Shown here: positions 63,813 through 64,000 of the stretch, one piece after another | Numbering within the stretch: position 1 is the first letter of the stretch | Layout: each line of letters begins with the position of its first letter | Source of the DNA: Fragum whitleyi | Taxonomy: Eukaryota; Mollusca; Bivalvia; Cardiida; Cardiidae | Length of the DNA: 64,000 nt | Direction of reading: 5' to 3' | Assembly: GCA_948146395.1 (NCBI GenBank) | Contig: OX411551.1 | Span: 61,218,154-61,282,153 of the forward strand | Position numbers and translations under genes: made by a program | The notes under the pieces: model-generated | The model's database searches: none | Seen by the model: only the letters and a program-made list of their open reading frames with translations | What the model was told of the DNA's origin: nothing

Positions 63813-64000
63813 AGCCTGTGCGTGACAATTCCAACAATTGAAACATTCGTGAGGTACAAACATTGAGTGCATTGATAGCCACATACTGTAAATATAAAGT
63901 GACCTGATGACTTATACTTTGAGACCTTATCTTGATACTAAACGCATAGTGAAGACTCTTGTCAGACTGTGCGGATGCACAGGCTGATCAGAGTCTTTGC
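63813..64000. repeat. TIR element with GTGCATGACATTTCC ends, cut by window edge
   Basis: gcctgtgcgtgacaattcca at the left, then agaccttatcttgatact and cagactgtgcggatgcacag. Same order as 39829-40066. The right end lies beyond the window. Confidence 0.75.

Overview
The window is nuclear DNA from an animal, most likely a bivalve mollusc. It is AT-rich and intron-rich, with GT-AG introns and very dense short repeats. Five clues point to a bivalve: a PARP14-type ADP-ribosyltransferase, a multi-copy amidated neuropeptide precursor, tRNA-derived SINEs whose tails read GCGGCGTAAAACCCA, long arrays of ~150-165 bp tandem repeats, and many foldback/MITE families. The species cannot be named from the sequence alone.

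Only two host protein-coding genes can be supported. The first (plus strand, 8190-26833) is the 3' part of a PARP14-like gene. Twelve exons join without a frame break into 592 codons plus a stop, encoding a macro domain, a KH-like linker, a WWE domain and an ADP-ribosyltransferase (ART) domain. The second (minus strand, 37488-35978) is the large 3' exon of a neuropeptide precursor. It carries 23 potential peptides ending in Tyr-amide (typical unit APAWSATY followed by GKR); its signal-peptide exon was not found.

Layout: 0-3 kb holds a MITE and a decayed minus-strand non-LTR reverse transcriptase (RT) with another MITE nested in it. 3-8 kb holds minisatellite arrays and small palindromic elements. 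8.2-26.8 kb is the PARP14-like gene; its introns hold SINEs, tandem arrays, hairpin elements, a degraded copy of one WWE exon, and a 5'-truncated non-LTR retrotransposon with an intact 712-codon RT frame (22163-25465). 27-35.7 kb is repeat-rich and includes a long TTC microsatellite and a hairpin with perfect 51-bp arms. 36-37.5 kb is the neuropeptide exon. 37.5-64 kb has no convincing host gene. It is filled with about 20 further copies of one ~430-bp foldback family, other TIR elements, SINEs, a decayed endonuclease region of a non-LTR element, and a 0.9-kb inverted-repeat element.

The foldback family (called FB here) is the dominant structural feature. I saw no copy in the first 25.8 kb and about 25 complete or partial copies between 25.8 and 62.6 kb. 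Each has similar inverted ends and a strongly conserved ~70-bp inner palindrome. No functional link between the two host genes is evident; they lie on opposite strands about 9 kb apart.
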